Assembly: GCA_947586255.1 (NCBI GenBank) | Contig: CANPXP010000013.1 | Coordinates: forward strand, 1 to 57,606 | Direction of reading: 5' to 3' | Length of the DNA: 57,606 nt | Source of the DNA: an uncultured Lachnospiraceae bacterium | GTDB lineage: Bacteria; Bacillota; Clostridia; Lachnospirales; Lachnospiraceae | Shown here: positions 18,591 through 27,384 of the stretch, piece by piece | Layout: every line of letters starts with the position of its first letter | Numbering within the stretch: the first letter of the stretch is position 1 | The notes under the pieces: model-generated | Databases searched by the model: none | What the model saw: the letters and a program-made list of their open reading frames with translations, nothing else | Told to the model about the DNA's origin: nothing | Translations under genes and position numbers: made by a program

Positions 18591-19679
18591 TCATCCGCCC
18601 GCCGCGCCCTGCCCGCAGATCCCGGCGAGCGCCGCATACAGCGCCTCCATCTGCTCGTCGGTTCCTATCGTGATGCGCAGATAATTGTCGATCCGCTCCC
18701 TATTCCAATATCTGACATATATGTCGTTTTCTTTCAGCCGCTCGAAAATCTCCTTCGCCGGCACGCTCCTGTGGCTGGCGAAGATAAAGTTGGCATAGGA
18801 ATCCGGAAACGTGAATCCCAGCCGGCTCAGCTCTCTCTTCGCCCGCTCGCGGGTCGCGATGATCCTGCCGCAGCTCTCCCGGAAATACGCCGTATCCCGC
18901 ACGGACGCCGCACCCAGCTGCAGCGCCGGATAATTCATCGTGTAGGAGTTGACCGAGTACTTCACGTCGTTGAGATAGCCGATCAGCTTCGGGCTGCCCA
19001 TGGCATAGCCGATCCGCACGCCCGCCATCGACCGCGATTTCGAGAAGGTCTGCACCACCAGAAGATTGTCGTATCGGTCGATCAGTCCCAGGCAGCTCTC
19101 CCCGCCGAAATCGATGTACGCCTCATCCACGATCACCACCACATCCCTGTTGGCGGCCACAATCTCCTCGATCGCATCCGTGGGCATCAGCACGCCGGTG
19201 GGCGCATTGGGATTCGGAAAAACAATGCCCCCGCAGGCGATCCCGCTCTTCTCCTCTATATAATCCTCGCGGCGGATCCGAAACGCCTCGTCGAGCGGCT
19301 GTCTCCTGTACGGAATCCGGTACAGATCCGCCCACACGTCGTAGAAGGAGTAGGTGATATCCGGAAAGAGAATCGGCCTGTCGGAATTGAAAAAGGTCAC
19401 AAACGCCTGGCAGAGCACATCGTCGGAGCCGACGCCGATGAAGAGCTGATCCGTGCCGATCCCGTAATACGCCGCCAACTCCTGTGCCAGTTCTGTCTTC
19501 TCCGGAAAAGCCGGATACAGGCGCAGCTGCGCATCGTCCAGCGCGGCGAGCTCGCGCCGCACGCCGGGCGCCGGCGGATAGGGGTTCTCGTTGGTATTCA
19601 GTTTGATCACGCCCGCGCGTCTCGGCTGCTCTCCCGCCGTATAGGGCACCACCCTGCGCACATTTTCTTCCCAGCTCAT
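18591..19679 (-). CDS. hisC: Histidinol-phosphate aminotransferase
   Basis: HisC is a PLP enzyme that transaminates imidazole acetol phosphate in histidine synthesis. Signatures are IKLNTNENPYPPAPGV, FPNPNAPTGV, VIVDEAYIDFGG, and the lysine region VVQTFSKSRSMAGVRIGYAM. The 362-residue protein starts at ATG 19679 with AAGGAG 8 nt upstream; the upstream in-frame start at 19724 lacks this. It is not in a his operon here, and paralogues in this fold also act on aromatic amino acids, so the precise substrate is inferred. Confidence 0.88.
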   Translation of the reverse strand: MSWEENVRRVVPYTAGEQPRRAGVIKLNTNENPYPPAPGVRRELAALDDAQLRLYPAFPEKTELAQELAAYYGIGTDQLFIGVGSDDVLCQAFVTFFNSDRPILFPDITYSFYDVWADLYRIPYRRQPLDEAFRIRREDYIEEKSGIACGGIVFPNPNAPTGVLMPTDAIEEIVAANRDVVVIVDEAYIDFGGESCLGLIDRYDNLLVVQTFSKSRSMAGVRIGYAMGSPKLIGYLNDVKYSVNSYTMNYPALQLGAASVRDTAYFRESCGRIIATRERAKRELSRLGFTFPDSYANFIFASHRSVPAKEIFERLKENDIYVRYWNRERIDNYLRITIGTDEQMEALYAALAGICGQGAAGG

Positions 19680-19745
19680 ATTGTAAACTCCTTCGTCTGT
19701 CTCACTATCTCTCTGTCCGCTCATCCGTCTCAGCGACAGACTCCT

Positions 19746-20777
19746 TCACGCCTGTCCGGTCCGCTCCCGCGCCTGCGCGGCCGCCAGATTGTCATACGTC
19801 TCCGCCTGCTGCGCGTCGCCCAGCGCCCGATAGCAGTCCGCCAGCCCTCGCAGCGGCATCTCGCCGCCTCTGCGGATATCCAGAATGCTCTCCGTCTCGT
19901 AAGCTCCATTATAGAACCAGACGATCGCCTCGTCCATATCCCGTTTTCCGTAATAGTATTCGCCCAGTTCGCAGCAGATCTCCGAACAGCCGTCGCAGGC
20001 AATCACCTTCATGGCATACTTGAAAAAATCTTCCGCATCGCCGCACAGCCTGGCCGCCCGCGCCGCCACACAGGCCGCCTCCTTGATCTCGTCCTCGCTC
20101 CGCTCCGTATCCTGACAGGACTGTCGGAAAAATTCCCGCGCGGCGATGAAATCCGCATCCTCCCCGGAGATAAAAAGCTCCTTGGCGTAGATGTTGTGCA
20201 GTCTCTTATCCGGCCTGACGCCCGCCTCCGTCATGCGCCGGAAGGCCGCCAGATCCCTGTCCTTGTGATTGTGCTCGGGCATGTGCAGAATCTCGATGTC
20301 GCTGTCATAGATCACCGGCTCCAGCCGCACCTGCTCGTGGATCGCCCCCATCCACCGGAACGTGCGCAGACGCTTAAAAAGCTTCGGCCGCAGCTCCCTG
20401 TCGTAATTGTAGATCGTGCCGCTCTCTAGCTGATTGGCATAGTACATCTGCACGATGTCGATCTCTGCAAGAAGCGTCTCCTTGAGCCGCCGGAAAGCCT
20501 CTCTGTTCTCCTCATCCAGCACCTCGTCCGCGTCCGCAGAGTAGATATAGTCCATGCCGGCCCTGGAAAAAGCGAAGTTTCTGGCGTCCGAAAAATCGCC
20601 TGTCCAGGCGAAGTCATAGACCTTGTCCGTGTATCCGGCCGCAATCCGCTTCGTCGCGTCCGCGGAGCCGGTGTCCACGATAATGATCTCGTCCATCAGG
20701 TCGGCGATGCTGTCCAGACACCGCGCCAGCACTCTCTCTTCATTTTTGACTATCATGCACAGGCTGACTGTGACCAT
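19746..20777 (-). CDS. Family 2 glycosyltransferase with TPR-like tail
   Basis: The N-terminal half is a GT-A glycosyltransferase: VSLCMIVKNEERVLARCLDS, the nucleotide-binding IIIVDTGSADAT, and the metal-binding DADEVLDEEN. The C-terminal half, from about residue 200, is helical with TPR-like repeats ending in RGLADCYRALGDAQQAE. This architecture is common in clostridia and is often linked to glycosylation of proteins or surface polymers. The acceptor is unknown. Start ATG 20777 has GGGGAG 9 nt upstream; an earlier ATG at 20852 would add a Lys/Ser-rich leader and cannot be excluded. Confidence 0.85.
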   Translation of the reverse strand: MVTVSLCMIVKNEERVLARCLDSIADLMDEIIIVDTGSADATKRIAAGYTDKVYDFAWTGDFSDARNFAFSRAGMDYIYSADADEVLDEENREAFRRLKETLLAEIDIVQMYYANQLESGTIYNYDRELRPKLFKRLRTFRWMGAIHEQVRLEPVIYDSDIEILHMPEHNHKDRDLAAFRRMTEAGVRPDKRLHNIYAKELFISGEDADFIAAREFFRQSCQDTERSEDEIKEAACVAARAARLCGDAEDFFKYAMKVIACDGCSEICCELGEYYYGKRDMDEAIVWFYNGAYETESILDIRRGGEMPLRGLADCYRALGDAQQAETYDNLAAAQARERTGQA

Positions 20778-20845
20778 CCTCTGACTCTCCCCGGGCCCGG
20801 CTTCCGCTCCGGCCGCCTCCTGTTTGTTGCTGCATGTTCTTCGCT

Positions 20846-21238
20846 TTACCATATATTTTCTTTCGCTTGTCTGTAATAAACCGACTGCTCCATGCGATCG
20901 TCCACGTGTAGCAGGCTTCTCGCCCGTCCGGCCCGAAGCTCCATATCCGCGTAGCGGTTTCTGCGCACGAAGCCGCGAGAAGGACAGAGACGATACAGCG
21001 TCGTGCAGGACAAGTCCGCCATGCGCTCCCGCAGGCACACGAGATAGCCGCCGCCGTTTCTGCGGATCGCGGTCCGCCCCAGATAACAGTATCGGCTGCC
21101 GTTCCAGTTGTAGACGCGCACCGTGCGGCTGCGCACGAGATGCAGCAGGATTTCCAGAAAAAGCGCCAGAAGCAGCAGCGCTGCCACCGCCTGCAGACTC
21201 TCCCGACCGATTGTATGATTCAAAAAAAAGCTGCCCAT
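20846..21238 (-). CDS. Hypothetical single-pass membrane protein
   Basis: A 130-residue protein with one transmembrane segment at about residues 15-36 (AVAALLLLALFLEILLHLV) and a basic cytoplasmic tail rich in Arg and Tyr, with four Cys. I recognise no domain. ATG 21238 has AGGA 8 nt upstream. It overlaps no other gene and lies between the NYN gene and the glycosyltransferase on the same strand, possibly in one transcript. The tail could be a small beta-rich domain (VRVYNWNGSRYCYLG). Confidence 0.65.
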   Translation of the reverse strand: MGSFFLNHTIGRESLQAVAALLLLALFLEILLHLVRSRTVRVYNWNGSRYCYLGRTAIRRNGGGYLVCLRERMADLSCTTLYRLCPSRGFVRRNRYADMELRAGRARSLLHVDDRMEQSVYYRQAKENIW

Positions 21239-21289
21239 CACATCAATCCTTTCCGGCTACCGCATTCTCCCGGCGCCCAGCCACCTGTT

Positions 21290-22306
21290 TTATATCTCCT
21301 CCGCCAGCCGCACTTCCCTCGCGTTGACGTCTCCGTACAACTCCAGTTCGGGGATCGCCTGCAGGAACTTAGTAAACTGGGAATATCCGTAATTCTTGGG
21401 TTTGAAGCGCGTGTACTTCTGATGCACACTGTTGCTCAGCTCATTGACGCCGATTCCGTCCCTGCCATGCTCTCTGACAAGCTCCTTGATATAGTCCGTG
21501 ACCTCTTCCGCCGTCTCCATGCTCGCCGCCAGCTCCACATTGAGTCTGGTGTTGTTCTTGACGAGTTTCAGGCTCGGGATCTCCTCCAGGAAGCGTGAGA
21601 GAAGGCTGTAACCGTAGTTGCGCACATCAAAATCGGGATATTTGTTCAGCAGACGGCTGCCGATCTCCCCGAGTCCGGTCTTCTTGTCCTTGTTCTCGTT
21701 TTCCGTGATGATACTGATGATCGCGTTCTCGATGACTTCCTTGCTGATGGAGGTGGATTCCTTGTCGTTGCCGCCGCTCTTCGCCGCCGTTTTCCTGCTC
21801 TTCGTCCCCTTGCCCGAAGCGCTGCCGGCAGTCTTCGCGTTCCCCTTGCCCTCATCCAGCTCCTCCTCGTCCTCATCGATCAGGTTCTCTAAAACGGTGA
21901 ACTGCGAGCAGGCCGTGCGGAAGGAGCGGGGTGTCTTTTCCTCCCCCATACCCACGACCACCATGCCTGACTCTCTGAGCCGGATCGCCAGCCTCGTAAA
22001 ATCACCGTCGCTCGACACGATGCAGAAACCGTCCACATTGCCTGTGTACAGAATATCCATCGCGTCGATGATCAGCGTGGAGTCCGTCGCGTTCTTGCCC
22101 ACCGTGTTGCTGAACTGCTGCATGGGCGTGATGGAATTTTCCATCAGCTTCGTCTTCCAGCCCTTGGCGTGCGTGCTTGTCCAGTCCCCGTACGCCCTGC
22201 GGTATGTCACGATACCGTGCTTCGTCATCTCGTCCATGATCGCGGCAATATATTTGGAAGAAATATTGTCCGTGTCAATCAGGATCGCAAATCTTTTATC
22301 TTCCAT
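21290..22306 (-). CDS. NYN-domain protein with two OST-HTH/LOTUS domains
   Basis: A 338-residue protein. The N-terminal PIN-like NYN nuclease domain (about 1-150) carries the acidic residues in FAILIDTDNI, DSTLIIDAMDIL and IVSSDGDF. A basic Lys/Ser linker (about 165-195) is followed by two winged-helix OST-HTH/LOTUS domains, ending in FDVRNYGYSLLSRFL and FKPKNYGYSQFTKFL. NYN proteins are putative RNases, and LOTUS domains bind RNA or partner proteins, so RNA processing or decay is likely. AAAGGA precedes the ATG. Bacterial members are widespread but mostly uncharacterised. Confidence 0.9.
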   Translation of the reverse strand: MEDKRFAILIDTDNISSKYIAAIMDEMTKHGIVTYRRAYGDWTSTHAKGWKTKLMENSITPMQQFSNTVGKNATDSTLIIDAMDILYTGNVDGFCIVSSDGDFTRLAIRLRESGMVVVGMGEEKTPRSFRTACSQFTVLENLIDEDEEELDEGKGNAKTAGSASGKGTKSRKTAAKSGGNDKESTSISKEVIENAIISIITENENKDKKTGLGEIGSRLLNKYPDFDVRNYGYSLLSRFLEEIPSLKLVKNNTRLNVELAASMETAEEVTDYIKELVREHGRDGIGVNELSNSVHQKYTRFKPKNYGYSQFTKFLQAIPELELYGDVNAREVRLAEEI

Positions 22307-22600
22307 AACACCTGATTTCCTTTCTCTCTTGCTCCTCCACTATAATTTCGCGCGCGCTGCGGAGATCATCTCGACATTAAATCACGATTTAATATTTGTG
22401 TCTTTAATTTCCTTTCATCGGCGACACGCGCGTCATATTTATTCGATTTCAATGCCTGGATTTATAAAAATAACTGTCGCACTTTTATGCGTCTTCATAA
22501 AGAACATAAGTTATTTATATGCGTTTTCGCGATGCTTTTCCGCAATTTTACACATGTTTCCACCGTTTCTCCTCCGCCGGACGTTCCGTCCGTTTTCCTC
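22307..22600. other. 294-bp intergenic stretch with an AT palindrome
   Basis: This gap between the NYN gene and the kinase-like gene is AT-richer than its surroundings and has no convincing gene. It holds an interrupted palindrome, ATTAAATC-AC-GATTTAAT (22376-22393), which could be an operator. The minus-strand promoter of the NYN gene should lie here but I could not fix a -35/-10 pair. Confidence 0.5.
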
Positions 22601-23236
22601 TCACTCGATGGGCACATGCAGCTTCAGCTTCACGCACTCCTTGATCATCTTCACGCAGTTGTCCCACCCGATTTTGGAGCTGTTGAGCATCAAATCGTAA
22701 TTTAACGGATCCTTCCAGTTTTTGCCTCTGGTATAATATTTGTAATAGTCTGCCCGATACTTATCCGTCTTGTGCACCAGCTCCTTCGCCCTGCTCTCGG
22801 ACACCTGCATCCTGTCCATAACAGTTGTTATGCAGTCTTTTTCCGGCGCTTCCACATAGACGCTGACGACATTGGGCTGCTCTCGGAGCACATAATCCGC
22901 ACATTTGCCGATCACCACGAAGGACTCGGTCTTGGCGAGCTCCCTGATGATCTCGGACTGGATATTGAACAGATTGATGTCCGACGTAAACTCCTTGTCC
23001 CTCGGCTCCACCACATAAGTGTACGGAATCTTCATCAGATGCTTAATCGCATAACTGCCGCGCAGCTTCTCGTCCACCTCCGCGAACAGCTTCTTGTTGA
23101 TACCGCTGTACTCTGAAGCCATGTCCAGCAGCTGACGCTCATAGCACGGGATCCCCAGCTCCCCCGCAAGCTGCACGCCGATCGCCTTGCCGCCGCTGCC
23201 GAAACCGCGCCCGATCGCAATTACATAGTTATCCAT
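22601..23236 (-). CDS. Cytidylate kinase-like family protein
   Basis: A 211-residue P-loop kinase fold. The nucleotide-binding loop GRGFGSGGKAIG replaces the classical GxxGxGKS, as is normal for the cytidylate-kinase-like (AAA_26) family. The CYERQLLDMASEYSG helix and the lid arginines in DRMQVSESRAKELV are typical. These proteins are common in gut Firmicutes; substrate and pathway are unknown, and a true Cmk is usually a separate gene. AGGAGG lies 8 nt before the ATG. A 10-bp hairpin stands 56 nt upstream. Confidence 0.85.
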   Translation of the reverse strand: MDNYVIAIGRGFGSGGKAIGVQLAGELGIPCYERQLLDMASEYSGINKKLFAEVDEKLRGSYAIKHLMKIPYTYVVEPRDKEFTSDINLFNIQSEIIRELAKTESFVVIGKCADYVLREQPNVVSVYVEAPEKDCITTVMDRMQVSESRAKELVHKTDKYRADYYKYYTRGKNWKDPLNYDLMLNSSKIGWDNCVKMIKECVKLKLHVPIE

Positions 23237-23291
23237 ACGCCATTCCTCCTTATCTGCCGCCCGCTTTCCGCCTGACCGCTTCGGCTTTCGT

Positions 23292-23320
23292 GAATCGCCT
23301 GCCGTATCGACAGGCGATTC
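23292..23320. repeat. Perfect 10-bp hairpin between capA-like and kinase-like genes
   Basis: GAATCGCCTG (23292-23301) is repeated inverted at 23311-23320 around a 9-nt loop. It is a strong stem, but neither side is followed by a T-run, so it is a weak candidate for a terminator. It may be a leader structure of the kinase-like gene or an RNA 3'-end stabiliser for the CapA transcript. Confidence 0.6.
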
Positions 23321-23370
23321 TGGAGTCTATTTTACCACAAATATCCTTCCGTGAAAAGAACGGACTTGCC

Positions 23371-24954
23371 TCAGGGCCGCAAATCCTCCGCGAGCTCCAC
23401 CGTGTAGCCGCCGTCCGCCCCGCGCGTGATGACAAGCGGCCGGAGCGCGCAGTCCGTGACGCGGTAGCCCTGCGCCGTAAGCGACACGGTAAACTGCGCC
23501 GCCCCGCCCTTCACACAGCTTGCCTCCCGCTGGGCGCTGACGTAGTTGCCAACGGAATACCAGACCGTCATCTCCCGCCCGCCCTCGCTCCGCAGCGTCT
23601 CGCAGGGCTGCAGCACATGGGGATGCGCGCCGACCGTCACATCCACGCCGCTCTCCAGGAAAATCTCCGTCCACCGGCGCTGCGCCTCGTCCGGCTCTTC
23701 GGCATACTCCGTTCCCCAGTGGACAAACACAATGACGATATCCGCCTCCGCGCGGGCTTCTGCCAGCTGCCGTCTGATCCGCGCCTCGTCGTCCAGCACG
23801 TACACGGTATCGTTTGGTTCTCCCGGCTCCGCGTCGCCGTTCACGCCATAGGTGTAGTTGAACAGGGCGATCCGCGCGCCGCCCCGCGCAATCACCGTAT
23901 ACGCGCAGTCGTCCGCGCCCTGCCCGTCCGTAGCAGCAGCCCTCTTTCCGGCATCCTCCGGCTGAAGTCCCAGACAGCGCACACCCCGCGACATATAGTA
24001 TTGTTCCGTAAACCGCGCGCCCTCCGCGCCAAGATCCAACGCATGGTTCGTGGCGTATGTCACGGCGTCAAAACCGGCGTCAACCACGGCCTGCCCCACA
24101 GCGGCGGGCACGCCGAATCTCGGGTAATCCCCGTAATCCGCGGGGTCGGCCGCAAGCGGCGTCTCCTGATTGATGACGCAAATGTCGCTTTCTTCGATCA
24201 TCCGCCGCACTCCGTCGTCCGCAAACAGGAAATCAAAGCGGCCGTCCCGCTTCTCCAACCCGTAGCGCCAGATCGGTTCATGAAGCAGAAGGTCGCCGAA
24301 AACCGTAAAGGAAATGTCCGTGTCCTCCCGGACAAAGCCCCAGGAATCCCACACCCAGCTGCCGATGCCGCCGTCCGTGTCCGTGATGAGGAGCCGCTGC
24401 CGCCGATCCGCCGCCTGCCGTAGCTTACTCACATCTGCCGCATCCGTACCTTCGCTTTCGGTCGTCTCCACGCCTGCCGCTTCTGCGTCTCCATCCTGTT
24501 TTGCTCCGCCGTCCTGCACCGCCAGCGTCGCCGCATTCACGCCGATATAGGAAGACTGCCATTTCGGTCTGACCGCGCCGTCCTCGCACGCATAGACGAA
24601 AATGTGCTGCGACCAGGTTTTCTCATCCTCCTCCACCCAGAAGGGACGGCTCGTCCCGAACCGCCCCACTCTCCAGCAGAGCAGCACCAGCTCCTCCGCC
24701 CCGTCTCCGTCCACATCGGCAAAGTGCGCGTCCTGCACCTTGATTTTTCGCGGCGTTTTCCATATGACACTACCGTCATAAGTCACGCATACCGCCTTCC
24801 GCCTCACCGTTGCCTCATACCGCTGTGACGCATCGGCCGCGGCTTTCTCCTGCCAGACGATCCACCCCGGCAGAGGGCCGCCGTTTCTCCCGCCGTACAG
24901 CACCGCCACCAGGAAGAGGAGCAGAACCGCAAGCTGCGCCGCTTTTTTCCGCAT
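23371..24954 (-). CDS. CapA-family metallophosphatase-like protein with extra N-terminal domain
   Basis: The C-terminal part (from about residue 200) is a CapA/PgsA fold: FTVFGDLLLHEP, ICVINQETPL, VTYATNHALDLG, FVHWGTEYAEEP and GAHPHVLQPCE carry the metal-binding Asp, Asn and His residues. CapA proteins act in poly-gamma-glutamate or surface-polymer synthesis. The N-terminus has a signal anchor (about 6-25) and a domain with HFADVDGDGAEELVLLC, like an FG-GAP/VCBS calcium-binding repeat, not usual in CapA. ATG 24954 opens the signal sequence; a GTG at 24981 overlapping the upstream gene is possible. It follows the DUF3160 gene directly. Confidence 0.85.
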   Translation of the reverse strand: MRKKAAQLAVLLLFLVAVLYGGRNGGPLPGWIVWQEKAAADASQRYEATVRRKAVCVTYDGSVIWKTPRKIKVQDAHFADVDGDGAEELVLLCWRVGRFGTSRPFWVEEDEKTWSQHIFVYACEDGAVRPKWQSSYIGVNAATLAVQDGGAKQDGDAEAAGVETTESEGTDAADVSKLRQAADRRQRLLITDTDGGIGSWVWDSWGFVREDTDISFTVFGDLLLHEPIWRYGLEKRDGRFDFLFADDGVRRMIEESDICVINQETPLAADPADYGDYPRFGVPAAVGQAVVDAGFDAVTYATNHALDLGAEGARFTEQYYMSRGVRCLGLQPEDAGKRAAATDGQGADDCAYTVIARGGARIALFNYTYGVNGDAEPGEPNDTVYVLDDEARIRRQLAEARAEADIVIVFVHWGTEYAEEPDEAQRRWTEIFLESGVDVTVGAHPHVLQPCETLRSEGGREMTVWYSVGNYVSAQREASCVKGGAAQFTVSLTAQGYRVTDCALRPLVITRGADGGYTVELAEDLRP

Positions 24955-24970
24955 ACCGCCGCCCGCGCCG

Positions 24971-27223
24971 CTACTCAACACGGTATCCCGTCGTCCACGC
25001 CGGCTTCATGTCCGACAGGTCTGTCGGTTCGTACATGCCTTCCTCATTGGGCATGATGCCCAGCATCTGCCGCCACTTTTCATCGGTGAGCCTCTCTTCC
25101 ATGGGCCAGGAGAACTGATAGAAGCTGTAGGCGCTGCCCTGGGCGATCTTCAGCTTGCCGTCCACCCGCACGATTACGCGAATCAGGGACGGGCTGCCCG
25201 TTCCCACCTCCAGCACCTCCCCGTTGGGGTCTGTAGCGATATCCGCCACCGCCGCCGCCGGGCATTCCATGGTACTCACGCTCTCCTCACCGTTCTCCGA
25301 GACCGCTTCCGTCCAGAAGTGTTCGATGGAGCCGCCGTAGCCTCTGATGAATTCGTACTCTTCCTCCGTCAGCGTCTCGTCCCGCAGCTCCTTCTTCGAT
25401 ATCTCCAGCAGCGTGTCCGCGATCTGTGCAAGACGTGCCAGATCCTCCTGCGCATCGACGGTCAGCATCCCGTATTTCTGAAGCCCCGCGGCCGTCCGGT
25501 CGGCCAGCTCGGCGAAGCGGGCGTACACCACAGGCTCCGGCTCCGCGTAGCCTCTGTCGTCCGGCTCCTGCTCCCAGCCGTCGCCGCCCATCTCGGCCAT
25601 GACCTGCTTCGTATAGAGGATCGTGTCATGCTTCAACTCCGCGTAGCTGCCCGCAAAGCACTCCAGATCCTTCTTCGCCCACTGCTCTCCCTGCATGAAG
25701 GTCGGATAGCCCTCGCCCTTGACTTCCAGAAGCGGCCGAAGCGTGTTCAGCCAGCCCGCGTACAGGCTCGCCGACCAGAGTTCCTCATTCTCCTGAGAGA
25801 GCGTCCCCTGCAGCTCTTCCATGTGCGCCGTGTAATTCTCATAGTCTGTGTCGCCCTGCTCTTCCAGAATCTGAAGCGCAATACCGCTCCCCAGCGCCGC
25901 CGGGACGTCCAGCACATCCGGCAGCATGCGCCGCTGCCCCTGGCTGTTCTCCAGGACGCTGCGATAGATCAGCCGCTGCATGACGGCCGCGTCCACCGTG
26001 AAGCGCTGTCCCATAAAGCGGAAGCCGGGAATCACGTTCTCCTCGCCTTCCCACACCGGAACCGTGTAGATCTGCGGCGGCGGAAGCTCCCCTGTCTTCC
26101 GGTGAAAAAGCGCAAAGGCCGCCTCATCCTCCGTCAGCCCGCTGACAGATACGCCTTCTCCGTACGCCTCCCGCAGAATCGGCAGATACTCGTTCACGCC
26201 GGGATCCTCGCTGGCCCCCGTGAAGAAGGCCGTCACCTCATACACGGACTGCCACAGCGCGTACGCCTCCTCGTCCTCAGACAACATCTGTGTGATGAGA
26301 AGCGCGCTCCTGTCCCTCTCCTCGTCCTCCTGCCCGAAGAGACACCTGCCGTACCACATCATCGCCCGGAAATACGCCTCCAGCAGCTCATCGCCTGCAT
26401 AGTAGCCGCGGGGGATATACTGGGTGTAATCCTCCATCATCCCCGTCAGCGCAGAGTCGGCAATGCCCTCCGCCCGTTTAATATGCTCCAACTCATAAAT
26501 CGCCGTCTCGGCCGCACAGTCCGGAATCTCCACGGTGTCGTCCAGCAGCTTCGCCCCCACTGTAAAAAAAGCGACATTCCGCGCGGCGGCGTCCTCCCAC
26601 GCAGTTCCCTGCATCTCATCATAATATGCCAGGCTGTCCTCCAGAAGCCTCCCGCTCAGCTCCGTCACACGCTCCGCCAGATAGTCCCGCTCGATTCCCT
26701 TCAACAGATAGGAAAAATACAGGTGATAGGTGTGCATCAGCGAGTCCACCGTCACGAAGCTGGCAAGCTGTTCATAGCGGTTCCACTCGTACTGCTCGAA
26801 AAACTCTTTGCCCGTATCGCCCACAATACAGAAGCCCTGCCGCGCCAGCATGTCCCCCTGCGCTCCCTCTGCCAGCCAGTCTCCGAACTGCCACAGATTG
26901 TCAATATTGCTCAGATCCGCCGCCACCTCGTAAGGCGCTACGGCGGGAACCACCTCCGCGTCTCTGACGCGCACCTCGATCCCGCCCGTGAACAATTCGC
27001 CGGTTTGTCCGTTCCCGGCCTCATCCTGCGCCGTATCCGCAGACGCGCCGCTCTCCGTCTCCTCCGCGGCATCTCCCTGCCCGCCGTCCGCTTCCTGCGC
27101 CTCGTCCCGCGCGCCCTGCAGCGCGTTCTCCGGTGCCGCGCTCTCCTCTGTGCCGCCGCAGGCAGCCAGCGTTCCCATAAGCAGCGCGGCCGCGGTCAGT
27201 ATTGCAAGTCCTCTCTTTCTCAT
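24971..27223 (-). CDS. DUF3160 lipoprotein
   Basis: A 750-residue surface protein. It begins with a lipoprotein signal (AALLMGTLAACGG, lipobox Cys at about residue 21) and an acidic, low-complexity linker to about residue 75. The rest matches DUF3160: FVTVDSLMHTYHLYFSYLL, a helical body, and SVSTMECPAAAVADIATDPN. DUF3160 is of unknown function and usually secreted. AAAGGAG precedes the ATG. The CapA-like gene starts within about 16 nt of its end, so the two are probably co-transcribed as a surface module. The divergent promoter region is 27224-27384. Confidence 0.85.
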   Translation of the reverse strand: MRKRGLAILTAAALLMGTLAACGGTEESAAPENALQGARDEAQEADGGQGDAAEETESGASADTAQDEAGNGQTGELFTGGIEVRVRDAEVVPAVAPYEVAADLSNIDNLWQFGDWLAEGAQGDMLARQGFCIVGDTGKEFFEQYEWNRYEQLASFVTVDSLMHTYHLYFSYLLKGIERDYLAERVTELSGRLLEDSLAYYDEMQGTAWEDAAARNVAFFTVGAKLLDDTVEIPDCAAETAIYELEHIKRAEGIADSALTGMMEDYTQYIPRGYYAGDELLEAYFRAMMWYGRCLFGQEDEERDRSALLITQMLSEDEEAYALWQSVYEVTAFFTGASEDPGVNEYLPILREAYGEGVSVSGLTEDEAAFALFHRKTGELPPPQIYTVPVWEGEENVIPGFRFMGQRFTVDAAVMQRLIYRSVLENSQGQRRMLPDVLDVPAALGSGIALQILEEQGDTDYENYTAHMEELQGTLSQENEELWSASLYAGWLNTLRPLLEVKGEGYPTFMQGEQWAKKDLECFAGSYAELKHDTILYTKQVMAEMGGDGWEQEPDDRGYAEPEPVVYARFAELADRTAAGLQKYGMLTVDAQEDLARLAQIADTLLEISKKELRDETLTEEEYEFIRGYGGSIEHFWTEAVSENGEESVSTMECPAAAVADIATDPNGEVLEVGTGSPSLIRVIVRVDGKLKIAQGSAYSFYQFSWPMEERLTDEKWRQMLGIMPNEEGMYEPTDLSDMKPAWTTGYRVE

Positions 27224-27320
27224 AGCGATCTCCTTTTTGTGGTTTTTATTCGTTATTATACCATATCCGCCGTAATTTTACCTTGTTTTCCTCTAAGATA
27301 CCTCTAAATCATATCACAGG

Positions 27321-27349
27321 TTGGCTTTTGGAAATATTAAGATTATAAT
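27321..27349 (+). promoter_or_regulatory. Promoter of the 27385 gene
   Basis: TTGGCT (27321-27326), a 17-bp spacer and a perfect TATAAT (27344-27349) lie 36 bp before the ATG at 27385. GGAG is 6-7 nt before that ATG. Confidence 0.7.
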
Positions 27350-27384
27350 AGAAAAAAACAGACAGATCAGATACGGAGATTTCC

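Noticed and set aside
18027..20429. 800-codon plus-strand open frame opposite hisC and the glycosyltransferase
   Set aside because: Spans several genuine minus-strand genes and their gaps; composition is Arg/His/Leu-rich as expected for an antisense frame.
23292..23320. Intrinsic terminator after the CapA-like gene
   Set aside because: The stem is perfect but no U-run follows on the minus strand, so I list it as a hairpin only.
25319..27307. 662-codon plus-strand open frame opposite the DUF3160 gene
   Set aside because: Antisense to a lipoprotein gene with signal peptide and known family; no independent evidence.
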